Shown here one piece after another: positions 8,449 to 15,848 of a stretch of 64,000 bases of DNA. The position numbers and the translations under genes were made by a program. This DNA comes from Mangrovimonas aestuarii (lineage in GTDB: Bacteria > Bacteroidota > Bacteroidia > Flavobacteriales > Flavobacteriaceae): assembly GCF_028767185.1 (NCBI RefSeq), contig NZ_JARACK010000003.1, positions 186,001 through 250,000 of the forward strand, given 5' to 3'. Numbering within the stretch: position 1 is the stretch's first letter; each line of letters opens with the position of its first letter. The notes under the pieces are model-generated. The model saw nothing but the letters and a program-made list of their open reading frames with translations. It ran no database searches and had not been told where the DNA came from.

Positions 8449-9349
8449 AAGCATAAGAATTGGTACTCGCGATAGCCAGCTGGCTATGTGGCAAGCCAAA
8501 ACGGTTCAGCAGCAATTAGAAGATTTAGGATATAAAACAGAATTGGTCCCTGTAAAATCTACAGGCGACTTAGTTCTCGATAAGCCCCTATACGAACTGG
8601 GCATAACTGGTATTTTTACTAAAACCCTTGATGTAGCCATGCTAAATGGCACAGTGGACATTGCGGTTCACAGCATGAAAGACGTACCTACGGCATTACC
8701 TCAGGGTATACGTCAAACAGCAGTACTTCAACGTGCCGACAATCGTGATATCTTAGTTTATAAAGGGCTTGACTTCTTAAACGGACATGGCACAATTGCT
8801 ACTGGTAGTTTAAGACGAAAAGCACAATGGCTCAACAAATACCCAAGCCATAAAGTAGAGGATCTTAGAGGAAACGTAATCACAAGACTTCAAAAATTAG
8901 AGGACTCCAATTGGAATGCAGCAATTTTTGCCAAAGCCGGATTGGAACGCATTGAAGTTCTTCCTGAAAACCATGCGGTTTTAGACTGGATGACCCCAGC
9001 TCCTGCCCAAGGCGCCATGGTTGTGGTCACCTTGGAAAAAGATGACTTTTCTACCGAGGCAGTCGCCAAATTAAACCATAAGCCAACCGATATCTGCACC
9101 CATATAGAGCGTGAGTTTTTACGTGTGCTTGAAGGTGGTTGTACAGCTCCTATTGGCGCTTTGGCAACTTTGGAAAACGATACTATTTCATTCACCGGAA
9201 ACTTACTTTCAATTGATGGCCGCAAGAAACTTGAAATTGATCGCAAAATAGATTTAGCTAAATATCAAGGCTTTGGTCGCGCTTGTGCAGAAGTATTGCT
9301 TAATGACGGTGGAAAAGAATTAATGCAAGAGATTAAAGCGGCCTTATAA
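8441..9349 (+). CDS. hemC: Porphobilinogen deaminase (hydroxymethylbilane synthase)
   Basis: 302 residues, normal length. Joins four porphobilinogens into hydroxymethylbilane. The N-terminal IRIGTRDSQLAMWQA, the active-site DIAVHSMKDVPT, the arginine cluster TGSLRRKAQW and LRGNVITRL, and Cys234 in LEGGCTAPIGA, which carries the dipyrromethane cofactor, are all present. It overlaps hemA by 8 bases and shares one base with the hemD start (TAATG), so it belongs to a tightly coupled operon. Confidence 0.97.
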   Translation: MSKSIRIGTRDSQLAMWQAKTVQQQLEDLGYKTELVPVKSTGDLVLDKPLYELGITGIFTKTLDVAMLNGTVDIAVHSMKDVPTALPQGIRQTAVLQRADNRDILVYKGLDFLNGHGTIATGSLRRKAQWLNKYPSHKVEDLRGNVITRLQKLEDSNWNAAIFAKAGLERIEVLPENHAVLDWMTPAPAQGAMVVVTLEKDDFSTEAVAKLNHKPTDICTHIEREFLRVLEGGCTAPIGALATLENDTISFTGNLLSIDGRKKLEIDRKIDLAKYQGFGRACAEVLLNDGGKELMQEIKAAL

Positions 9350-9996
9350 TGCGAGTACTTTCCACGAAAATATTAACCCCTGAGCAACAACAAATATTGA
9401 CGCAGGCAAATATTCAAGTGGAAGCATATAATGCCATTACTACTAATCCCGTTTCTTTTGAAACAACCGAATTAATAGAAAATGCTATTATCGCCAGCCA
9501 AAGGGCAGCGAAAATAATTTTAGACAAAAACATTGCCATCAACAATTGTTTTTGTGTGGGCGGAAAAACGGCAGCTTTTCTTAAAGAAAATGGCATCAAT
9601 GTAGTTGAACACTACAATTATGGCGAGCAACTAGCGAACACTATTATCGAGAAGCACAAAGGAAAAGCATTTCATTTTTTCTGCAGCAATATCAGAAGAG
9701 ATGAATTGCCGGACATTCTTTTCGGCAATAACATTGACCTTAAAGAAATTACAGTTTATAACACTGAACTGAACACACAAGCCATAGAAGAAAAGTTCGA
9801 TGGTATTTTATTTTTCAGCCCAAGTGGCATTGAAGCCTATACCACTAATAATATTATAAAAACTGAAACTGCTTATTGTATTGGCAACACTACAGCAAAA
9901 GCAGTTGAACCATATACTAAGAACATAATCATTGCTTCGTCTCCAACGGTTGAACACCTTTTGGAAACCGTAGTTAAACACACTGTACAAATATGA
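9349..9996 (+). CDS. hemD: Uroporphyrinogen-III synthase
   Basis: 215 residues. Closes and inverts ring D of hydroxymethylbilane to give uroporphyrinogen III. HemD is poorly conserved; support comes from [14 protein letters not shown] and [12 protein letters not shown], which match the usual C-terminal signature, from the two-lobed alpha/beta pattern, and above all from its place between hemC and hemE. The start shares a base with the hemC stop and the stop overlaps the hemE start (ATGA). It is somewhat shorter than the 240-260 residues common elsewhere. Confidence 0.88.
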   Translation: MRVLSTKILTPEQQQILTQANIQVEAYNAITTNPVSFETTELIENAIIASQRAAKIILDKNIAINNCFCVGGKTAAFLKENGINVVEHYNYGEQLANTIIEKHKGKAFHFFCSNIRRDELPDILFGNNIDLKEITVYNTELNTQAIEEKFDGILFFSPSGIEAYTTNNIIKTETAYCIGNTTAKAVEPYTKNIIIASSPTVEHLLETVVKHTVQI

Positions 9997-11018
9997 TTAA
10001 GAACGATTTATTTTTAAGAGCATTAAAAGGTGAAACTGTTGACAGACCTCCAGTTTGGATGATGCGTCAAGCAGGTCGCTATTTACCAGAATTCATCGCT
10101 ATTCGTGAAAAGTACGACTTCTTTACACGTTGTCGCACTCCAGAATTGGCGAGCGAAATCACGGTACAACCTATTCGCCGTTATGGCATGGATGCTGCCA
10201 TTTTGTTTTCCGACATTTTGGTAATTCCTCAAGCCATGAACATAGAAGTACAGATGAAACCTAACTTCGGTCCTTACCTACCAAATCCGGTACGCGATCA
10301 AAAAGGAGTAGACGAGGTTATCGTTCCAGATGTAAATGTTGAATTGGACTATGTGATGGAAGCCATCAAAGCTACCAAAGCACTTCTTGACAACGAAGTG
10401 CCTTTAATCGGTTTTGCTGGTTCACCGTGGACTATCCTTTGCTACGTTGTACAAGGTCAAGGAAGCAAGACTTTTGATAAAGCCAAGGAATTCTGCTTTA
10501 CCAATCCGGTAGCAGCCCACCAGTTATTACAAAAGATTACCGATACGACCATCGCTTACCTTAAGGCTAAAGTTGAGGCTGGTGTAGACGCTGTACAGAT
10601 ATTCGATTCTTGGGGAGGCATGCTTTCTCCTAACGACTATCAAGAATTCTCTTGGAAATACATTAATCAGATTATTGAGGCATTAAAAGATGATGCTCCT
10701 GTAATTGCCTTTGGTAAAGGTTGTTGGTTTGCACTTCAGGAAATGGCTAAATCGGGCGCTTCCGCATTGGGTGTAGATTGGACATGTTCTCCTCAAAACG
10801 CAAGATACCTTACCGGTGGAAATATAACGCTTCAAGGAAACTTCGATCCGTCTAGATTGTTGAGTCCCCCTGCGACCATTAAAAAAATGGTTCACGAGAT
10901 GATCGATGCTTTTGGTAAAGATAAATATATCGTAAATTTAGGTCATGGCATTTTACCTAACATACCTCTAGACCATGCCAAAGCCTTTATAGACGCTGTT
11001 AAAGAATACAACGCATAA
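9993..11018 (+). CDS. hemE: Uroporphyrinogen decarboxylase
   Basis: 341 residues. Removes the four acetate carboxyls of uroporphyrinogen III to give coproporphyrinogen III in the cytosol. The hallmark [16 protein letters not shown] near the N-terminus and [12 protein letters not shown] with its conserved aspartate are intact, as is the C-terminal [11 protein letters not shown]. The ATG overlaps the hemD stop by 4 bases; hemF follows after 3 bases. Confidence 0.97.
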   Translation: MIKNDLFLRALKGETVDRPPVWMMRQAGRYLPEFIAIREKYDFFTRCRTPELASEITVQPIRRYGMDAAILFSDILVIPQAMNIEVQMKPNFGPYLPNPVRDQKGVDEVIVPDVNVELDYVMEAIKATKALLDNEVPLIGFAGSPWTILCYVVQGQGSKTFDKAKEFCFTNPVAAHQLLQKITDTTIAYLKAKVEAGVDAVQIFDSWGGMLSPNDYQEFSWKYINQIIEALKDDAPVIAFGKGCWFALQEMAKSGASALGVDWTCSPQNARYLTGGNITLQGNFDPSRLLSPPATIKKMVHEMIDAFGKDKYIVNLGHGILPNIPLDHAKAFIDAVKEYNA

Positions 11019-11021
11019 ACA

Positions 11022-11930
11022 ATGAACACCAAGGATACCTTTTTCAAATACATTCACGAATTACAAGACCGCATTACCTCTAAACTAGAAGCAATTGACG
11101 GTAAAGCCAAATTCCATGAAGACCTTTGGGATCGCCCAGAAGGCGGTGGTGGCCGTACTCGCGTAATTGAAAACGGCAATGTATTTGAAAAAGGTGGTGT
11201 GAACATTTCTGGTGTTCACGGAAAGTTGCCCAAATCTATGCAAGCCTACTTCAATGTAGGTGATGTAGATTTCTTTGCCTGTGGATTGAGCTTGGTGATT
11301 CACCCAAAAAACCCAATGGTTCCTACTGTACATGCCAACTGGCGTTATTTTGAAATGTACGATAAGGACGGAAATATTGTAGACCAATGGTTTGGTGGCG
11401 GACAGGATTTAACCCCTTATTATCTTTTTGAAGAAGACGCCAAGCACTTCCATACAGTATGCAAAACAGCTTGCGATAAGCACAATCCGGACTTTTACCA
11501 AAACTATAAAGGACGCTGTGACGAATATTTTTGGAATGCCCACAGAAACGAAGCTCGCGGTGTAGGGGGTCTGTTTTTCGATTACTGCAAAGCTACTGAT
11601 GATATGAGCATGGACGATTGGTACAATTTCGTTACTGAAGTTGGCAATAGCTTCCTTGATGCATATACCCCAATTGTTGAAAAGCGAAAGGGCTTACCTT
11701 TTACGGATGAACAACGCAACTGGCAGGAAATCCGTCGCGGTCGTTATGTAGAGTTCAATCTGGTTCACGACAAAGGCACACTATTTGGTTTGAAAACCAA
11801 CGGTCGTATAGAAAGTATATTAATGAGCTTACCACCGCACGTACAATGGGTTTACGACCATCAACCGGAAAGTGGTAGCGAAGAGGAAAAACTAATCAAG
11901 GTATTACAGGAACCAGTTCCATGGGTGTAA
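11022..11930 (+). CDS. hemF: Oxygen-dependent coproporphyrinogen-III oxidase
   Basis: 302 residues. Decarboxylates two propionates of coproporphyrinogen III to vinyls, using O2, to form protoporphyrinogen IX. Family segments VHANWRYFEMYD, WFGGGQDLTPYYLFEEDAKHF, RNEARGVGGLFFDY and GRYVEFNLVHDKGT are all visible. Use of HemF rather than HemN points to aerobic heme synthesis at this locus. Its last 10 bases overlap the start of the next gene, a probable outer membrane protein. Confidence 0.97.
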   Translation: MNTKDTFFKYIHELQDRITSKLEAIDGKAKFHEDLWDRPEGGGGRTRVIENGNVFEKGGVNISGVHGKLPKSMQAYFNVGDVDFFACGLSLVIHPKNPMVPTVHANWRYFEMYDKDGNIVDQWFGGGQDLTPYYLFEEDAKHFHTVCKTACDKHNPDFYQNYKGRCDEYFWNAHRNEARGVGGLFFDYCKATDDMSMDDWYNFVTEVGNSFLDAYTPIVEKRKGLPFTDEQRNWQEIRRGRYVEFNLVHDKGTLFGLKTNGRIESILMSLPPHVQWVYDHQPESGSEEEKLIKVLQEPVPWV

Positions 11931-12877
11931 AACGAATCGTAATAGGGCTATGCTTGTTGTTGTACTGCACTATAAACGCACAACAGGATAGCATTTTGCC
12001 CAACGATTATATTGAAACCTACCCTAACAAAATTTCCACCAGCCTAGCATACGTCAATACATCAAATAGCTTTTTGGTGCGCGACCATAATTTTGGCATC
12101 AATTATAGGCTTACCCCCAACAGAAGAGACCACATTAAGGTTTCCGCATTGTTTCGAGCCATAGACGCCTCATTCAGTTTTACCCCAAGATTTCTTTCTG
12201 AAAACAAGGACAACGAGGACACTAGACTCTTCAACCTCAATCTAAGGTTTTATTACAAACAGTGGATGCAGTCCATTGATATTTTTGACCAAAAAGGTTT
12301 TGTTGCAGACTTTCAGGGAACAGAAGTACCATTCCCTGGCATTAGTTCCTTTAAGTTAGGAGGCTCAACAGCCTATATATTTAATCCCAATTTCTCTTTT
12401 AGATCCATTACCGGCCATAAGGAGTGGCAAACAAAAAGCGCAGGGAGCTTTATCCCTAGAGCCTACTTCTATTACTCAAAATTCAAGTTAAAACAAGACG
12501 GCTTTAATAGCGATAGCTACTCCTACGATTTTGCACTTTCCCCCTCTTATTATTACAACTGGGTCATTAACAGGAAATTCTTATTATCAGGGGGTGTAGC
12601 ACCCGGCTTCGGGTTTGACCACACCATCGACGAGGATACCACCATTACCTCTGCTTTATACGAGCTCAATTTAAGAGGCGCCCTTGCCTACAACTCCAAC
12701 AACTATTTTGGCGGCATAAGTTCCAATTACATCTATTTAGACCACAAAGCAGCTGGCAACACAAGGTTTAATGACAATATTTTTTATTTCCAAGCCTATT
12801 TTGGCTATCGTTTCAATGCCCCAAAAAAACTAATTAAAACCGCCGATGATGTGAATGAGAAACTTCAAGGGAATTAA
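11921..12877 (+). CDS. Probable outer membrane beta-barrel protein (DUF4421-like)
   Basis: 318 residues with a signal peptide (about 1-20, ending CTINA before QQD). The mature part is rich in alternating aromatic and polar residues with repeated short strands (RLFNLNLRFYYKQ, PRAYFYYSKFKL, FALSPSYYYNW, FYFQAYFGYRF), as in outer membrane barrels. It resembles DUF4421 proteins of Bacteroidota, recognised from memory only. The ATG lies inside the end of hemF (10-base overlap), so translation is probably coupled to heme synthesis. Function unknown; a role in heme or porphyrin handling would be speculation. Confidence 0.7.
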   Translation: MGVKRIVIGLCLLLYCTINAQQDSILPNDYIETYPNKISTSLAYVNTSNSFLVRDHNFGINYRLTPNRRDHIKVSALFRAIDASFSFTPRFLSENKDNEDTRLFNLNLRFYYKQWMQSIDIFDQKGFVADFQGTEVPFPGISSFKLGGSTAYIFNPNFSFRSITGHKEWQTKSAGSFIPRAYFYYSKFKLKQDGFNSDSYSYDFALSPSYYYNWVINRKFLLSGGVAPGFGFDHTIDEDTTITSALYELNLRGALAYNSNNYFGGISSNYIYLDHKAAGNTRFNDNIFYFQAYFGYRFNAPKKLIKTADDVNEKLQGN

Positions 12878-12943
12878 ACATCAGATTAGACATAAAGCTT
12901 TAATTTTACATCAAAATTTCTAAAAATACATTAGCACCGAAAT

Positions 12944-13933
12944 ATGTACCCACTAAAACGTAATCGCAGACTACGCACCAACGAGGCCATTCGCTCTTTG
13001 GTACGTGAAACCATAATTTCTCCTAACGATTTTCTTGTACCTCTTTTTGTTGTAGAGGGCAAAAACGTTAAGGAAGAAATTGCCTCCATGCCAAACTACT
13101 TCCGCTATAGCCTTGACATTTTGGAAACAGAAGTAAAATCGCTTTGGAACTTGGGATTAAAGTCTGTTTTACTTTTTGTGAAAGTACCAGACAACCTAAA
13201 GGACAATAAAGGCACTGAAGCCTTAAATCCTAATGGGTTAATGCAGCGTGCCGTCAAAACCGTTAAAAATGCATGTCCAGACATGTTGGTTATGACCGAT
13301 GTGGCGTTAGACCCTTATTCATCTTATGGTCACGACGGTATTGTTGAAGACGGTCAAATCCTTAATGACGAGACGGTTGATGTATTGGCAGAGATGAGTG
13401 TATCGCATGCCGAAGCTGGCGCCGATTTTGTAGCCCCGAGCGATATGATGGACGGTCGCATTCTTTCCATTCGGGAGGCTTTGGAAGATGAAGGTTTTAC
13501 CAATACAGGTATTATGAGCTACAGCGCCAAATATGCCTCTGCTTTTTATGGTCCGTTTCGCGATGCGTTAGATTCCGCTCCAGTGGATATGCAAAATGTT
13601 CCAAAAGACAAAAAGACCTACCAAATGGATCCCGCCAACCGTTTTGAGGCCATCCGTGAAACGGAAATGGACATCGATGAAGGTGCCGATATTGTTATGG
13701 TAAAACCAGGACTATGTTATTTGGATATTGTTCGCGAAATAAAGAATGAAGTTGACGTTCCTGTAGCTGTTTACCAAGTAAGTGGAGAGTACGCCATGGT
13801 AAAAGCCGCTGCCGAAAAAGGCTGGTTGGACCACGATGCAGTAATGCTAGAGCAAATTACCGCTATAAAGCGTGCCGGTGCAGATATCACAGCTTCTTAT
13901 TTTGCCAAAGACATTGTGAAATTGATTTCGTAA
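12944..13933 (+). CDS. hemB: Porphobilinogen synthase (delta-aminolevulinic acid dehydratase)
   Basis: 329 residues. Condenses two 5-aminolevulinates into porphobilinogen. Schiff-base lysines are Lys196 (SYSAKYASAFYG) and Lys254 (IVMVKPG). The metal loop reads DVALDPYSSYGHDG: the three zinc cysteines of the E. coli and human enzymes are Ala121, Asp123 and Asp131, as in magnesium-type enzymes such as that of Pseudomonas. The gene is set apart from the hemACDEF block by 66 bases and comes after the DUF4421-like gene. Confidence 0.97.
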   Translation: MYPLKRNRRLRTNEAIRSLVRETIISPNDFLVPLFVVEGKNVKEEIASMPNYFRYSLDILETEVKSLWNLGLKSVLLFVKVPDNLKDNKGTEALNPNGLMQRAVKTVKNACPDMLVMTDVALDPYSSYGHDGIVEDGQILNDETVDVLAEMSVSHAEAGADFVAPSDMMDGRILSIREALEDEGFTNTGIMSYSAKYASAFYGPFRDALDSAPVDMQNVPKDKKTYQMDPANRFEAIRETEMDIDEGADIVMVKPGLCYLDIVREIKNEVDVPVAVYQVSGEYAMVKAAAEKGWLDHDAVMLEQITAIKRAGADITASYFAKDIVKLIS

Positions 13934-13963
13934 CTTAGTAAAACTAATCACTTAAAAGTTTTA

Positions 13964-15082
13964 ATGGGCCTACTCATATTTTATGCGCTAATTTCCATCT
14001 CTTTCTCTTTCCTTTGCTCCATTTTGGAAGCTGTGTTTTTAAGTGTTACTCCTACGTTTATCAACTTAAAGAAGAAAGAAGGCAAGGCATACGCAACCAC
14101 CTTGGAAAACCTTAAAAAGGATGTCGACAAACCACTTATTGCCATTCTTACTTTAAACACTGTTGCCCATACCGTTGGTGCTATTCTTGTCGGGGTGCAG
14201 GCTAAGGTTGCCTATGCCGAACTCTATGGCGCAACCCCTCATAAAATTTTTGGCGTTACCCTTACCGAAGACCTCATGGTGGGAATTGTATCTACTATCA
14301 TGACCGTTTTAATACTTGTGGCCTCAGAGATTATACCTAAAACCATTGGCGCAAGCAACTGGAGGCAATTGGCCAACTTCACCTCTAAAGCATTAAACGT
14401 GCTTATCTTTCCTTTAAAATGGACAGGACTATTATGGCTCTTACAACTTACTACAAAACTCATCGGAGGTAAAGGCCATGTAAGCAACATTAGTCGTGAA
14501 GGGTTTATTGCCATGACCGATATTGCTCATGAAGAAGGTGTTTTCCAAGAGTCGGAAAGTAAGGTAATCAAAAACCTGTTAACCTTTAAAGAAGTGCAAG
14601 CTAAGGATATCATGACCCCTAGAACGGTTATGAAAACCGAAAATGAAACGACCACTATTGAAAGTTTTTTCAAAGAAAACGTCAACCTTCGCTTTTCCAG
14701 AATACCAATTTACACTGATAGTCCTGACAACATCACCGGACTAGTATTGAAGGACGATGTGTTTAAGGAAATGGCCTTTGGCAATGGCAAGAAACCCCTG
14801 AGTGATGTTAAACGAAATATCATTATAGTAAATCGTAAACTAGCCATTCCTGAACTTTTTGAAAAACTCGTTGAAAGCAAAAACCATATGGCGTTGGTCG
14901 TTGACGAATTCGGAACACCAAGTGGATTGGTTACCATGGAAGACGTAATTGAAACTCTTTTAGGTATGGAAATTATGGACGAAAGTGACAACGTTGCTGA
15001 CTTACAATTGCTGGCTCGAAGAAGCTGGGAAGCCCGAGCTAAAAGATTGGGGCTTATTGAAGACAACAACAATAAAAAGTAA
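13964..15082 (+). CDS. CNNM/HlyC-CorC family membrane protein with CBS pair
   Basis: 372 residues. The N-terminal 190 residues are a DUF21/CNNM transmembrane domain with about four helices and the conserved EIIPKTIGAS turn; two CBS domains follow (IMTPRTVMKTENE near 210 and MALVVDEFGTPSGLVTMED near 310). The C-terminal CorC_HlyC domain of longer relatives such as GldE is absent; the chain stops about 30 residues after the second CBS. Members are linked to magnesium or other cation efflux in the inner membrane. The stop shares bases with the ogt start (TAATG). Confidence 0.88.
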   Translation: MGLLIFYALISISFSFLCSILEAVFLSVTPTFINLKKKEGKAYATTLENLKKDVDKPLIAILTLNTVAHTVGAILVGVQAKVAYAELYGATPHKIFGVTLTEDLMVGIVSTIMTVLILVASEIIPKTIGASNWRQLANFTSKALNVLIFPLKWTGLLWLLQLTTKLIGGKGHVSNISREGFIAMTDIAHEEGVFQESESKVIKNLLTFKEVQAKDIMTPRTVMKTENETTTIESFFKENVNLRFSRIPIYTDSPDNITGLVLKDDVFKEMAFGNGKKPLSDVKRNIIIVNRKLAIPELFEKLVESKNHMALVVDEFGTPSGLVTMEDVIETLLGMEIMDESDNVADLQLLARRSWEARAKRLGLIEDNNNKK

Positions 15083-15558
15083 TGAATCATTGCTTTGTAA
15101 AAACACCTTTAGGTGTCGCCAAAATAACAGGAGATAGTCATGGCATTGAATCAATAAAAGTGTTTAACGACAACGAAGCCTCACCATGCAATAATATACC
15201 GACTTCGCTACAAGAAGCGGTCGGACAACTTGAAAAATACTTTAACGGCGACTTACAATCCTTCAACCTAAAACTTAACCCACAGGGCACCACCTTCCAA
15301 AAAAAGGTTTGGGATGCTCTTCAAAATATTCCTTTTGGCAAAACCACTTCTTATGCCGAATTAGCAACTAAGCTTGGAGATATTAAGGCAATAAGAGCAG
15401 TCGCCGCAGCAAATGGCAAAAACCCTATTTGGATAGTTATTCCCTGTCATCGTGTAATTGGCAGCGATGGCAGTTTGACAGGGTATGCCGGTGGCCTTCA
15501 ACTTAAAGAGTGGTTATTGAACCATGAAAGCATAGCTAAACAACTTAGATTATTTTAA
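15082..15558 (+). CDS. ogt: Methylated-DNA--protein-cysteine S-methyltransferase
   Basis: 158 residues. Repairs O6-alkylguanine by transferring the alkyl group to its own cysteine, Cys122 in the PCHRV motif; the helix-turn-helix part FGKTTSYAELATKLG and the AVAAANGKNPIWIVIPCHRV context are standard. The protein is of Ogt/AGT size with no Ada regulatory domain. It directly follows the CNNM gene with a one-base overlap and ends the forward cluster. Confidence 0.95.
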   Translation: MNHCFVKTPLGVAKITGDSHGIESIKVFNDNEASPCNNIPTSLQEAVGQLEKYFNGDLQSFNLKLNPQGTTFQKKVWDALQNIPFGKTTSYAELATKLGDIKAIRAVAAANGKNPIWIVIPCHRVIGSDGSLTGYAGGLQLKEWLLNHESIAKQLRLF

Positions 15559-15848
15559 TATTACTTTACAACCTTCCTTTACAGCTCATTTCTACATCAC
15601 ATAAAAGTTGCATTAGTTTAATATTTGTAAACACACTCAAAAGCCTCCATCATTTCACTTAACGGAGTAAATAACCTCAACCCTTCCTATTAACTAAATA
15701 TATCCAACACATTCAATTAACAATCATAATGTTTAGATTACAATTCTGGTGCCTTTTGTTAAAACTATCTTAACACCTTAATATTTACAAATAGTAAAAA
15801 TTGGCATTTATTTGCGATGCAATTTTTAATATTTGTAAAACCAAAATT
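15559..15848. other. AT-rich leader of the TonB receptor with three related motifs
   Basis: No gene is seen. The 15-mer TTTAATATTTGTAAA occurs twice exactly, at 15617-15631 and 15825-15839, and a variant TTAATATTTACAAA lies at 15778-15791. The second exact copy is 9 bases before the receptor ATG. They may be operator sites or part of an unusual promoter. No full TTTG-N19-TAnnTTTG promoter was found (nearest -7 is TTTATTTG at 15807). Confidence 0.5.
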
